Shown here: one piece after another, positions 10,677-20,726 of the stretch | How positions within the stretch are numbered: position 1 is the first letter of the stretch | Layout of the letters: each line of letters starts with the position of its first letter | Origin: Diogma glabrata | Lineage: Eukaryota > Arthropoda > Insecta > Diptera > Cylindrotomidae | Length of the DNA stretch: 64,000 nucleotides | Assembly (NCBI GenBank): GCA_963693315.1 | Contig: OY856186.1 | Location: 131,922,751 to 131,986,750 of the forward strand | Direction: 5' to 3' | Notes under the pieces: generated by a model | Told to the model about the DNA's origin: nothing | What the model saw: the letters and a program-made list of their open reading frames with translations, nothing else | Database searches by the model: none | Program-made: the position numbers and the translations under genes

Positions 10677-10900
10677 CACTGAAAGAAATAATTTGTTGTA
10701 TTCTACAAAACGGATTCAACCAAATTTATTTTGTATCATTAACTAAAATTTAGTACGATCAACTATATCTTTTTAACGTTTGACAATGCTTTGTCAATTG
10801 TTAAAATTGTGTAGTCAACTGTACTAAATTTTGGTCGACGCTACAAAATTAATTTGGTTGAATCCGTTTTGTAGAATATACCAAATTATTTTTTTCAGTG
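10677..10900. mobile_element. palindromic MITE, TA target duplication
   Basis: The left end CACTGAAAGAAATAATTTG and the inverse of the right end CACTGAAAAAAATAATTTGG continue into TTCTACAAAACGGATTCAAC in both arms. The first 49 bp of the arms differ at only a few positions. TA flanks both ends (10675-10676 and 10901-10902). At 224 bp with no coding capacity it is a typical MITE of the TA-inserting superfamilies. Its terminal octamer is shared with the element at 1004-1441. Confidence 0.75.
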
Positions 10901-10904
10901 TATA

Positions 10905-11208
10905 TTAGTTTATTTTTATTAGTTTATTATTATTATTTGAGTTATTTATTATTATATTTTGGTAGTTCTTCATATGCTGTTTGATTTTTTCCAACAATTT
11001 CTTACTAGTTCGACCAATGTAACAATTATTGCACGGTGGATTGCAATTTATTTTAGATACTTCGTCTGATTTGTCCAAATATCTAAAACATCTTTTGTTT
11101 TTGTGAAAACTTATTTTTAATTTATTAAATGGTTCCAAAGCAAATTAATATTAAAATTTTTGGCAATAGATTTTATTTTTTCTGATTGATGTGGAACATA
11201 TATTAATC
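10905..11208 (-). pseudogene. Penelope-like element, GIY-YIG region fragment
   Basis: On the minus strand IYVPHQSEKIKSIAKNFNIN precedes KISFHKNKRCF, and then INCNPPCNNCYIGRTSKKL with EKIKQHMKN. The order SEKI - cysteine pair - CYIG-T-xK - HMKN matches the linker and GIY-YIG endonuclease of Penelope-like elements. The same order is seen in the fuller copy at 43588-44389. Only the endonuclease end remains, with stops in the linker. The TA-flanked MITE lies immediately to its left. Confidence 0.6.
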
Positions 11209-11414
11209 CATAATATAGTTATGTTATTGTAATTTGGAGGTTTTGTTTCTTCTATTACAATTTCTGTTTTGTATATGCCTTTTTATTTGCATTACTAATA
11301 ACACTAACATGACAATTATTATTTTGTAATACATTTACTTCTTTATATTTTTATTATAAAGCTGTTTATTTCATACTGATATCTAAAACGACATTTTTCG
11401 GATTATTTATGGTA

Positions 11415-11570
11415 CAAAAGGTCGAACTTTATTGTCCTAGGACTTTGTAAATTTTATAAAGTCCTAGGACGTTAAAGTTCAACTTTTTGTACCATAAACG
11501 TTGAACTTTAACGTCCTAGGACTTTATAAAATTTTATAAAGTCCTAGGACATTAAAGTTAAATTTTTTGA
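11415..11570. repeat. two adjacent CCTAGG-centred palindromes
   Basis: The block GTCCTAGGACTTT-(A/T-rich)-AAAGTCCTAGGAC occurs twice, near 11436-11472 and 11509-11552. It is flanked by inverse copies of GAACTTTA...AAAGTTC and by GGTACAAAA/TTTTGTACC. Each palindrome could form a long hairpin, and the second is perfect over about 34 bp. It is probably the core of a foldback MITE, but no target duplication was identified. Confidence 0.7.
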
Positions 11571-12271
11571 GCAAGATTTAAAACTCATTTCCTTTTATTT
11601 TAATAAACTTCCAGTATGAAATAAAATTTTGTGTTTACCTCAAACGAAAAGTGTTTTTAAAGGTACTCACTAGTAATTTCGGCCTCGGCTAGACGCCTCG
11701 GCCGTAAACAACTAGCTCGTATTTTAAAGTTTCACTTATAAAGTTCTAGACAGTTCGTTCTAGATAAATAAATAACTACTATCGCTTTAAGCTTAAAAAA
11801 TTTACTGCAACATTTTGTTTATAGAAAACGAATGGTTAGTTTTAAAATAAAAATCGTCAATTTGTCTTTGTATCTACCTACACCAAAACAAATTTTAATA
11901 TGAAAAATAAAAATACCTAAATAAAACAAAGGTTTTTAAATAATGTTTTATAATTAAGAAAATACCTTAAGCGAATAATGTATGAATATGTTACAAATAT
12001 ATAACAAAAAAACTGCAATTGCATAATCATTTATAATAAGGATTTCAATAGGTCCCATAAATGTACATACCTAAATGAAAACACGGGTTGATTTCATTTA
12101 AAAATCTTTTTGTTTCTCAACATAATCCCATCTATGCTAAAGCACTTATTTCTTCTGTCAATAAATTGGCACAAGTCTTCAAAATATATAATTTCTTCTG
12201 TTTTTCATAATTCTCTAACTACCATACTTTACTACTTCGTGTGGATTATTGATACAACGTACTGATGCTTG
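11571..12271. other. spacer, no gene; small GC-rich hairpin
   Basis: No coding relic was recognised. Around 11678-11712 a GC-rich inverted stretch, CGGCCTCGGCTAG...CGCCTCGGCCG, stands out against AT-rich surroundings. It is similar in style to hairpins at 15370-15450 and 46978-47083. Confidence 0.4.
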
Positions 12272-12276
12272 TTCAT

Positions 12277-12503
12277 TGTGGAAAAACTAATCTTTTCTTC
12301 AATCAAAACTCCACTTATTTCGTGGGAAACAATATATTTTTATTCTAAACAAACTTTCACAAAAAATTCTTATTCTTTATTAACAAACATGCGCTTTTTA
12401 TAAGATTTCAGAGACTTCTAGACTTATATAATTCATTCAAAAAAGTAAGGGCGCATTCACAAAAACATATTTATTATAATTATTTTTAGAACAATTTAGA
12501 ACA
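12277..12503 (-). repeat. BEL/Pao 3' LTR (227 bp)
   Basis: On the minus strand it begins TGTTCTAAATTG and ends TTTTTCCACA. It matches 18422-18670 throughout, except for about eight substitutions and absence of a 22-bp segment (ACACAATGCAAATG in the other copy). TTCAT follows outside. Confidence 0.9.
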
Positions 12504-12530
12504 TTCTCCCACCTGAATTCACATCTGAAT

Positions 12531-14029
12531 TCATAAATCCAATTTCTCCGGAAGCTTGACTCTCCTCCCACTTCTAGTATGATGTATATTACTCTCAGTT
12601 AACAAATCTCTTGGTAGTTCAGACAGCTCACGATTATTTTCTTGATCTTCGTTGTGTTTATTATCACCGAAGTTGATCTCTAAAGGGTAAAGCTGTTGCA
12701 CCGGTCGTAACAATACACCTTTTGCAGTTTTCAATCTTACTAATCTAGTTTAATCTTCACTTCCCTGCAATATCTCTTCTACCTTTGCTAACGGCCAATC
12801 GATTTGTTTCGTATTATCATTACCAATTAAAACAACATCTCTTACTTTGATTGTATGCTTCGATAAAACCTTCTTCGAATATAACATTAATTGAGCTAAA
12901 TATTCTTCTTGAAATCGTTGTTTGATCACTTTTCTCAAGCGATTTCTATATTGTAATCTTCTATTGTAATCTGCAATTTCAATTTCGTCCAGATTTATAA
13001 CTCCCACCTCTTCTATTTCTTTCAAGAGCATGTCCGGCGTTAACGGTATTAAATCGGACACATCTTCTGTTACATATGTAAGCGGTCTGGAGTTTATCAC
13101 AGATTCACATTCACATAATAGAGTTTGCATTTCTTCAAAATCTAATGAGGTAGTCCCAAACTGTTTCCGCAACAGTTGTTTCACTAACCCAATAATCTCT
13201 CCCACCATCCTCCCCACCAAGGAGCCATTGGCGGATTAAATTTACATCGAATCTTCAAATTTGCTCCATATTTATTTATTTCAGTCCAATTCAATCGATC
13301 TAATGCATTTGCAGTGCCTACGAAATTAGTGCCATTATCAGTGTAAATGACACTCGGACGACCTCTTCAACTTATAAATTTACGTAGACTCTGAACAAAA
13401 TGATCAGTGGACATTGACGAAACTAATTCAAGATGTACGGCACAATATACTCATGTAAACAAACAAATCCATACTTTATCATTTTCTTTAATATGTAATG
13501 GTCCTGGGAAATCGATGCCGACCACTTCAAATAGTTTTGTTTCTCGTATACGATCTAAAGGCAATGGTGGTGATTGTACATCAATTCGTCTTGTTGCTTG
13601 CCTTTTACACGTTACACATTTATTTAAAATTGCCTTTATATTTCGCCTAGTTCCAATGATCCAAAACCTTTTCCTTGCAATTGTTATCATATTCTGAACA
13701 CCTGTATGTAATGCGTTTTGGTGCATTTCCATAATTAAACGTTCAACCACGGGATGTTCTTTTCCAAGTAAAATTATTGGATAACAAAAATCTTTTGTGA
13801 ATTCTCCTCTTGGAATTTTGATTTTTAATCTAATCAATTTATCTTCGTCTACAAACGGGTGCAATGTAGTCAATTTACTATCTAATATTCCCGAAAAACT
13901 TTCATTTTGTATCAAGCGTAAAACCATAGTTTCGGCTTCGATTAAATCGACAGTAGTAAGTTCTCCAGTAAAACGTAATGCTTTTCCTAATTTCACATTT
14001 CGTTTAAATCGTAAGATCCAACCAATCAT
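12531..14029 (-). pseudogene. BEL/Pao integrase and C-terminus, frameshifted
   Basis: From 14029 downward, HPVVERLIMEMHQNALHTGV and NKCVTCKRQATRR form the HHCC zinc domain, and VVGIDFPGPL carries the first catalytic aspartate. After a frame change, VIYTDNGTNFVG holds the second aspartate (about 13350-13320), and MAPWWGGWWERLLG the glutamate region (about 13230). A further shift leads to the 12750-13220 segment, with CECESVINSRPLTYVTED and LTPDMLL, and then the C-terminal IHHTRSGRRVKLPEKLDL near 12560. All domains are recognisable, but at least three frame changes separate them. The pol ends 28 bp before the polypurine tract. Confidence 0.85.
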
Positions 14030-14308
14030 CCGTAAAATTTTGTTATATTTTGAAAAATGACGGTAGTACTAATCTGTTTCTTCTTTACCGACTAACATTG
14101 TCGTTGATACCACTGTCTTCTTCCTTTCATTATTGATTTCTTGTTCATCATATAAGTTTATTTTCGTTGGCGTCAGATCTTCCATTTTTCTTAACCATGA
14201 CGGTCCCTCCCACCATCGAGATTCCACTAACCCTTTTGCACTGCAACCTCGTGATAAAAGATCAGCTGGGTTACGAATTTCTTTGATTCGGTTCCTGACA
14301 AAAACATT

Positions 14309-14961
14309 CTATTGCTCATCTCGATTTATCCATGCTGAAACTGTAGTCGAATCACTCCAAAAGTAAACTTGTTCGACATCAATATTTAAATCACTTTTAA
14401 CGCTATTGAACAATCTTACCCCAATACAAGCAGCCATCAACTCTAGCCTTGGAATAGTCATGCGCTTATTTCCTTTTTCTACCGGTGCTGCTCTTGATTT
14501 TGCTTGGAGTAATTGTACGTTGACATCTTTTGAAGTCTTGGTGCTCAAAAATATTACTGCTGAATAAAATTATTTACTAGCATCACAAAACACATGCAAT
14601 GAAGTTTGCGCTGGATCATTTGTACCTATTAACCATCTGTTTATTTGTATTTGGTTAAGATACGACAGATTATGTATCCACTTTAAAAATTGACTTCTGA
14701 TCTCTTCATTCACCTCTTGATCCCAACCTATTTTGTCATGCCATATTTTCTGAAGTACCAATTTTGGTAATAACAGCACTAGACAAACAATACCAATTTT
14801 TCTGATAAAATTGAATCACAGTTATCAACATTTACTTTTAATGTATCATCTATTTTATTCCAAATTAATCCCAAAACGTTAGTAAGCTCTAAAACATTGT
14901 TTTCAACTTGTTTTGAATATTTCCAGCCTCTCAGTTCAAATTGCCCATCATACATTATTGC
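14309..14961 (-). pseudogene. BEL/Pao RNase H and connection region
   Basis: The minus-strand segments read MYDGQFELRGWKYSKQVENN just after the MITE, KWIHNLSYLNQIQINRWL, HVFCDASK and then VQLLQAKSRAAPVE, MTIPRLELMAACIGVRL and VYFWSDSTTVSAWINR. FCDAS, RLELMAA and WSDST are the catalytic boxes of the Pao RNase H. Frameshifts near 14779 and 14560 and stops break the chain. The upstream RT part lies beyond the MITE insertion at 14965-15799. Confidence 0.8.
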
Positions 14962-14964
14962 TGA

Positions 14965-15799
14965 CACTGGTCAACAAAAAAAAATTTTTTTTGGGTTTCT
15001 GTTCTCATGCTTAAATTCTGATTCTAGACATTGAAAAACACTAAAATATTTCATATTTAGTTCGTAAAGTTTGCTTTGGTCTTTTGGGGTTTAATACGAG
15101 AGAGCTCATACGATTACGATACGATATTCACTTTTAGACATTAATTTCTTGTTATTTTACATTTATATGTTAATGTTTATCACAAATCTTGAATAAAAAA
15201 GACTCTTGTATCTAAAAAAATGTTTTCTAATTATAATTTACGGTGGAAGTGTAGAAAAAATATAAAAATCAGTAATTTTTGCCGAAAAAAAATGCTCTAG
15301 TTTCTACAAAAGCAAACTTTAATCGGAAAAAATAGTTATTTGTTTAACTAGGCAGCAAAGTAGTAGATTGACTGCCGCGGCTGATAGTTCATAGCCGAGC
15401 GAGCGAGGCTAGGAATTCAGCCAAGGCAGTCAATCTACCTTGCTGCCGAGTTGAACATATAATTTTTTCTCCGATTAATTACAATGATATGTAATTTAAT
15501 AATTATTACTTTAAAAATAAAGCAAAATTTTAAAAATGAAAAAAAAAATCGATTAAAAAAATTTTTTTTTAATCGCAATATCTGTTTATTTCTATGAAGT
15601 CTAATTATTTTGCTGCCTAGGCAGCAAAGTACTTGCTTTGCTGCCTAGGCAGGAAAAGTGCCACTTTGCTGACTGAAATAAGTCTGCAAAATTTATATTT
15701 GCTGTCTATCGGAGAAAAAAATTTTTTCCTTATTTTTGTCGTAGGAGAAACCAAAATTTAACATGTAGCAGTCAGACCCACAAATCGTGTTGACCAGTG
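14965..15799. mobile_element. 835-bp MITE with CACTGGTCAAC ends inserted in BEL pol
   Basis: The ends are perfect 11-bp inverted repeats, CACTGGTCAAC and GTTGACCAGTG, flanked on each side by TGA (14962-14964 and 15800-15802). Removing it with one TGA restores a continuous BEL frame (DEASAIMYDG). A CACTG terminus with a 3-bp duplication fits the CACTA-type superfamily, though the ends alone do not prove it. Inside are a hairpin, GTAGATTGACTGCC...GGCAGTCAATCTAC (about 15364-15437), and repeated TTTGCTGCCTAGGCAG palindromes near 15610-15650. It has no coding capacity. Confidence 0.8.
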
Positions 15800-15829
15800 T
15801 GATGCTTCGTCTATAAAGGATGTTAACTC

Positions 15830-17063
15830 ATTTTAATTATCCAGGCTCGTTACACAATTATCAACAGAAAAACTTCTCATTAAATTTTGTATTATTGTTA
15901 CACCTATTATTTTCATTCTTAATACATTCTCTCAATGTTTTCTCTAAATGATGATCAATGACTGAATTTAGTAAAAATGGGCTACAACTTAGACCAAAAA
16001 CGACTCTTTTATGCCTGAAAACTCTAATATTTTCTTGTTTATCTATCCATAAGAACCGTAAAAAATCTCTATCTCCTTCATATAAACTTATTTGTAAAAA
16101 TGCCTTTTTTATATCAGCAATCACTCCAATTTTCTTTAACTGAGATCTATTTAAAATTGTAGGGATCAACTCCAACAAATTAACACCTTTGGTCAAACAA
16201 TTGTTCAAGCTTGGACAATTCTTCTCTTTGGCTGAAGCGTCGAACACTGGACGAATTTTGGTAGTGCTGTTTAATTTAATTATATGGCGATGTGGTAAGT
16301 AATGAGTTACTACATCATCTTTATTACAAACTTCTTCGATAACGCCATCTCTTAACTACTCTTGTAAAATAGTATCATACTCCCCATAATATCCATCTTT
16401 ATTTAGTTTTCTAATCAATCCACTTAATCTACTTTGTGCTATATTATAGTTATTAGGTAAAGATGGGTGGTCTGCTAGCCATGGAAGATGAGCCACATAT
16501 CTCCCCTCATTATCTGAAGTAACAGTTCTTTTAAAATGTTGTTCGGCTTCCAACAGTATTTCTTGCTTTCATTTTCTCTCAGATGGATCAGTGGTCCCTA
16601 AAACATATAAATACCATAAATCGGAAGTATCCTATTCGTTAATGAGCATAGTTGTTGTCATCATAGTAACCTCAGATGTATCTGTTTAGCTATTATTCAT
16701 TCGACCCATAACTGTCCAACCAAGATGCGTATGTATTGCCACCAAACCACATGATAACTTCTGTTGTTTTCCCGTAAATAAACTACCAGCCACATCAGCT
16801 CCTATTAACATTTCAATTGGACGATCTTCAAAATCAGTAAGATAAATATTATTCTCTTGAAGTTCCGTTAGCCATGGTCCTGGAACCATTGGCTCGATTC
16901 TGCCACAGATTAATGATTGTTCCAAAACTTCTAATTGACAATGGTATTCTCTATTTATATCAGATACCGTGATAACAAAAATATTATGCTCCACAACATT
17001 AGCATTTACTCCTTCAAATAAGGCTTGTTTTATTTTTTCTTTGTTAATAGGTTTACATTCCAT
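15830..17063 (-). pseudogene. BEL/Pao protease-RT region, frameshifted
   Basis: From 17063 down, PGPWLTELQENNIYLTDFED, EMLIGADVAGSLFTGK and GLVAIHTHLGWTVMG form the protease-RT linker of Pao elements. RYVAHLPWLADHPSLPNNY near 16500 opens RT. VFDASA-like FDASAKEKNCPSLNNCL, GVIADIKKAFLQISL and RDFLRFLW are the RT core (16247-15861). The expected YVDD box reads SVDN after a frame change near 15860, so a catalytic aspartate is lost. Stops at 16680 and 16355 also break the frame. RNase H follows after the MITE. Confidence 0.85.
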
Positions 17064-17229
17064 TTCAACAGCAGCAGTACTACTTTTTAAATATGATCTA
17101 TGAGATGCTGTATCAATTATGGTTCAAACTACACGCTCTCGACCATCTTGAATTACTTTTACTAACAAAGTCTGCAACATTATTTTGTTTGATGAAATCA
17201 AGCTAGTCAAAACTTTGTTTTCCTGCATT

Positions 17230-18387
17230 TCACCTTCTTTTGTTTTTTTCATTTTCTTTTATTCCACTTGCATGTGACTTCGACTTAGTTTTACATACTA
17301 AGGTATTATGTTGTTTACCACATAAAAAACATGTCATCCTATTTTTACAATTAAATGCGCGATGACCTATTTTAAAACAATTGAAGCAACAGCGTTTTTT
17401 ATTCAATATATTTATTTTATCGTTAATTGACATTTTTTGTGCGTTTGCACACTCTGTGCTGTTGTGTGTGTTCTCACGAAAAACACAAATAATTTTTCCG
17501 GTACTAGAAAACAAACTCGCGGCACTTGCCAAATGTGAATTCTTATCTGAGCTTTTAGTCTCATTATATTTATTTAGACTTTCTACACCAAACCTTGACA
17601 AAGCTAATTTAATTTTTTGTTCCTTTTCTAGCTCATTTCTCAAAAATTTCATTAACCGCTCTAATCGTGATTTTGGTAAATCTTCGCTATTGACTTCGTT
17701 ACTATCTTCTCTACCGAGCTCGCACATTGAATAAGAATTATTCCGTTGCCACACTCGCAAAGTCTCTTCCGGTAAACACGATTCGACTAATGTAAAACTC
17801 AATCAACAAGTCGTCTCTGCCATATCTATCTTTTAAACATTGCAAAGCTTTGATATAATTACCACCTGTTGCTGGAAAACTAGAGTTCTCGCCTTTGAAC
17901 CACTAACGGTGGCCTGAATTACATATTGAAACTTATCAGCATCATCGATTGTTTCATCATCATTAATTTTCTTAAACTGAGCCCAAAATGGAAGCCATTC
18001 CTTAAGCTCACCACTAAAACTTCTATATTCAATCTGAGGCGAACCTCATTTTTACTATATAATTGACTCCGAACAGACGCCGCCTCTTCTTGATAAACGT
18101 TCATTACTGTCTTCATATTTGATTTTACCATATTAAATTTTAAATCATATACATCACATACCTCGATTTCTTTTCCTATGGTTTCTTCGTCTGCTTCACC
18201 TTCCAATAATTCTCCGTATATCCGTGTGTTAATGTCAGACAGCTCGATGCGTTTCCTCTCTGAAATCTCCAACAATGCTATTATCTGAGAAAAGTCTTTT
18301 TCTTCCTCATCCAATAAATTTGTTAATTTATGATATTTTTTGTTAGGTTTGTTCTCAAAATACTCCGGCTTTTTTTAGTTTATCCAT
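17230..18387 (-). pseudogene. BEL/Pao gag, frameshifted
   Basis: The minus-strand start is ATG at 18387 (MDKLKKA...), 17 bp beyond the primer-binding site. A frame change near 18350 leads to the segment starting MDEEEKDFSQIIALLEIS (18314). The C-terminal segment (17802-17230, 190 residues) has two zinc knuckles: C139-x2-C142-x4-H147-x4-C152 and then C158-x2-C161-x3-H165-x4-C170. A further gap with stops lies at 17803-17918. The domain order and two unequal knuckles fit Pao-type Gag. Confidence 0.8.
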
Positions 18388-18403
18388 TATCTATAACCCA
18401 CGT

Positions 18404-18419
18404 CCTGTCACGGTCGCCA
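18404..18419 (-). other. primer-binding site of the BEL/Pao element
   Basis: On the minus strand TGGCGACCGTGACAGG begins two bases after the 5' LTR. This sequence is the known tRNA-Arg-type primer site used by several insect LTR retrotransposons. Assignment to Arg is from memory of that motif. Confidence 0.7.
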
Positions 18420-18421
18420 AA

Positions 18422-18670
18422 TGTGGAAAAAACTAATCTTTTCTTCAATCAAAACTTCACTTATTTCGTGGGAAACAATATATTTTTATTCTAAACTAAC
18501 TTTCACAAAAAATTCTTATTCTCTATTAACAAACATGCGTTTTTTATAAGATTTCAGAGACTTCTAGACTTATGTAATTCATGACACAATGCAAATGTCA
18601 ACAGCAAAAAAGTAAGGGAGCATTCAGAAAAACATATTTATTATAATTATTTTTAGAACAATTTAGAACA
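18422..18670 (-). repeat. BEL/Pao 5' LTR (249 bp)
   Basis: It matches 12277-12503 and retains a 22-bp segment missing there. In element orientation it would drive transcription leftward. The outer flank is TTCAT. Confidence 0.9.
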
Positions 18671-18675
18671 TTCAT

Positions 18676-19854
18676 GTAAAAGTAACCAAGACTGTGACTT
18701 TTACATGATGGGACCTTGTCATTTCTTCATGATAGCATTTTCTAATTTATATAAAAACTCTTCATTACTGGTCTTAATAGTGTGTTCTTGTCAAGTAAGT
18801 AATCAGTCAAAAATTTTACCATTATTTTACATGCTGTTTGAACTCCAAATTTCTTGGTGATTTGTTAGATTGTGCTATCAAATGCTTGGATACCTTTTCA
18901 TCGTTGGATTATAATAAATTTACGTTTCATTACCTAGGACAATAAGATTTCTAGATTAAATTGGGTCGTCTTCACAATCATTAGATTTTCAAACTTCCAG
19001 CATAATCGTAGTCAATAGTTTGACATTATTTTCTGTATATAATAAAAAATATTAATCTTTTTTAATGTAATCAGAAATAATTTCAACACACTAAACCCTT
19101 TTAACAAATATAAATCCTATAATTCGAAAAATAAAAATTACATTAATAACATTTATCCATTAATATGAAAATAAGACAAATTACAGCAACATTAGAGAGG
19201 ACATACTGTGCTTTTTACTAAAATAAAATTTATTTAAATACAAAATATAATAAATAAATCCCGGAAAATTAGATTTCACCTTTTTTTTAGCTTACATATT
19301 CAAGACGGTGTTCCATCAAAAACACCTCAAACAACATAACAACCAGATGGTGTTTGTTACAAAAAGAAATACTAATAATTGTATGTTTTTCGCAACAACA
19401 AAAAACCTGGTGATGGAAAAGATGATAAATTTATCGTGCTTCCTCTTTTCATTTTCTTTCAGCATATTCATTTTTTACTTCTTTTATAATATTTTTCCTT
19501 TTCATTTTTTTTGTGATATAGAAAATTGAAGTTATTATTATTATTTTTATTATACTCCTACCTACTTTATTTTGCTTTTTTTCCATTTTGCTGTTGAATA
19601 AACTGTTGTATATATTTTGTGTAAGCTTTATTACGAATGAAATTAAACTTTTGTTTATTATTATGATCACACAAACAAAGCTGAAGAGCAAGTCTCGTTT
19701 GAGCTATTGTGCAAACCGGTCGTATTATTCTTTTTGCGTAGTTATAATTGACTACCGTTTTGCTTGTTTAATTTTAATATAAAACGGGACAAAATACATA
19801 ACATTTACGATTAAGTAAATCAATTGTTGGTTAAGTTATTGGATAAACGGATCT
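18676..19854. other. AT-rich spacer, no gene seen
   Basis: A short inverse pair, TGTAAAAGT...ACTTTTACA, lies at 18675-18711, just outside the BEL insertion. No coding homology was recognised in the open stretches at 19308-19782. The right end may be 5' untranslated sequence of the LINE starting at about 19876. Confidence 0.35.
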
Positions 19855-19875
19855 GTGTATCTATTCCTGAAAAGG

Positions 19876-20726
19876 ATGGGAGAGAACGAGATGGATGCAG
19901 ATTTAACTTCTGGCTACAGAATTCTGCCATATAAAAGTTATGCTGAAATTCTTCGAAAAGATAGCTTTCCTAAGAAGGACCAGAGAATAGTTCTAGATGG
20001 TGTATCGGGTATTTCATTAAGTGAATATATCACAGCAATCGGTAATATAGTTAAACCTATCAATATTTTATTTGCATCAAGGATATCAAATAACAGTATC
20101 GGTATATTTTTAAAAAGCAGATTTCTAACCGATATGGTTTTAGAGATACAAAAGCATTACTATTAAAGATGTCGACATTAGTATTAATGTGCTTGATTTG
20201 AAACATGCTAGAATTATTTTCTCCAATGTATCTCCAATTATACCTCATACAGTAATAGAAAAGCTTTTAGAGGATATTAATGTACGAACAAGCTCATCCA
20301 TTAGTTTTATCAAAGCATGCATTAAAGAGGAAAGTTATAAACATGTTTTGAGCTATCGAAGACAATGCTATGTTCATCCTGAAGATATATCAAAAATTCC
20401 CGGAGTTATTAAACTGTGCTACGAAGGTGATGATTTTACAATTTTTAAGCACAACTGAAGTGATCAGATGTTTCCTGTGCAAAGAGGAAGGTCACATTGC
20501 TTAGAACTGCCAGATTGTTGAAAAGAATCAACCAATTCTCAGCTCAGCTGCAGTCGTCCAAAGCATACAAGAAATAGAAGATAGAAATAAAACAGGAAGG
20601 GGGTCGAGTAAAAGAGAGGTGGAAACATTTGAGGCTTCAGAAGATTTCAAACAACCAGTTAGCTCACAGATGGCAAGAGTTAAAACTAATAAAAAACCGA
20701 AAACTAAAGAGCATTCTATACCTCCA
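19876..20726 (+). pseudogene. LINE ORF1 (Gag-like, zinc knuckle), frameshifted
   Basis: The ATG at 19876 begins MGENEMDADL. IVLDGVSGISLSEYITAIGN and ILFASRISNNSIGIFLKSRF follow, then after a frameshift near 20160 RIIFSNVSPIIPHTVIEKLL and KHVLSYRRQCYVHPEDI. A knuckle CFLCKEEGHIA-x-NC (about 20468-20512) has a stop at the residue before the last cysteine pair. This order is typical of ORF1 proteins of insect RNase H-bearing LINEs, which coat the element RNA. The serine/lysine-rich tail stays open until it meets the satellite at about 20727. Its RT partner lies on the far side of that array at 24186. Confidence 0.7.

Larger units (their letters stand above)
12277..18670 (-). mobile_element. full-length but inactive BEL/Pao LTR retrotransposon
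   Basis: Two LTRs (12277-12503 and 18422-18670) flank a minus-strand gag and pol in the order gag, protease/RT, RNase H, integrase. TTCAT lies outside both LTRs (12272-12276 and 18671-18675), a 5-bp duplication as is usual for this superfamily. A primer-binding site sits next to the 5' LTR and a purine tract, GGTGGGAGAA, next to the 3' LTR. The LTRs differ at about eight positions plus a 22-bp indel, so the insertion is clearly older than the gypsy element at 31627-38825. Many stops and frameshifts and an internal MITE at 14965-15799 make it non-functional. Confidence 0.9.

Noticed and set aside
13030..14366. Several plus-strand frames across the BEL element
   Set aside because: They are antisense shadows of the minus-strand integrase and RNase H, which carry the recognisable motifs.
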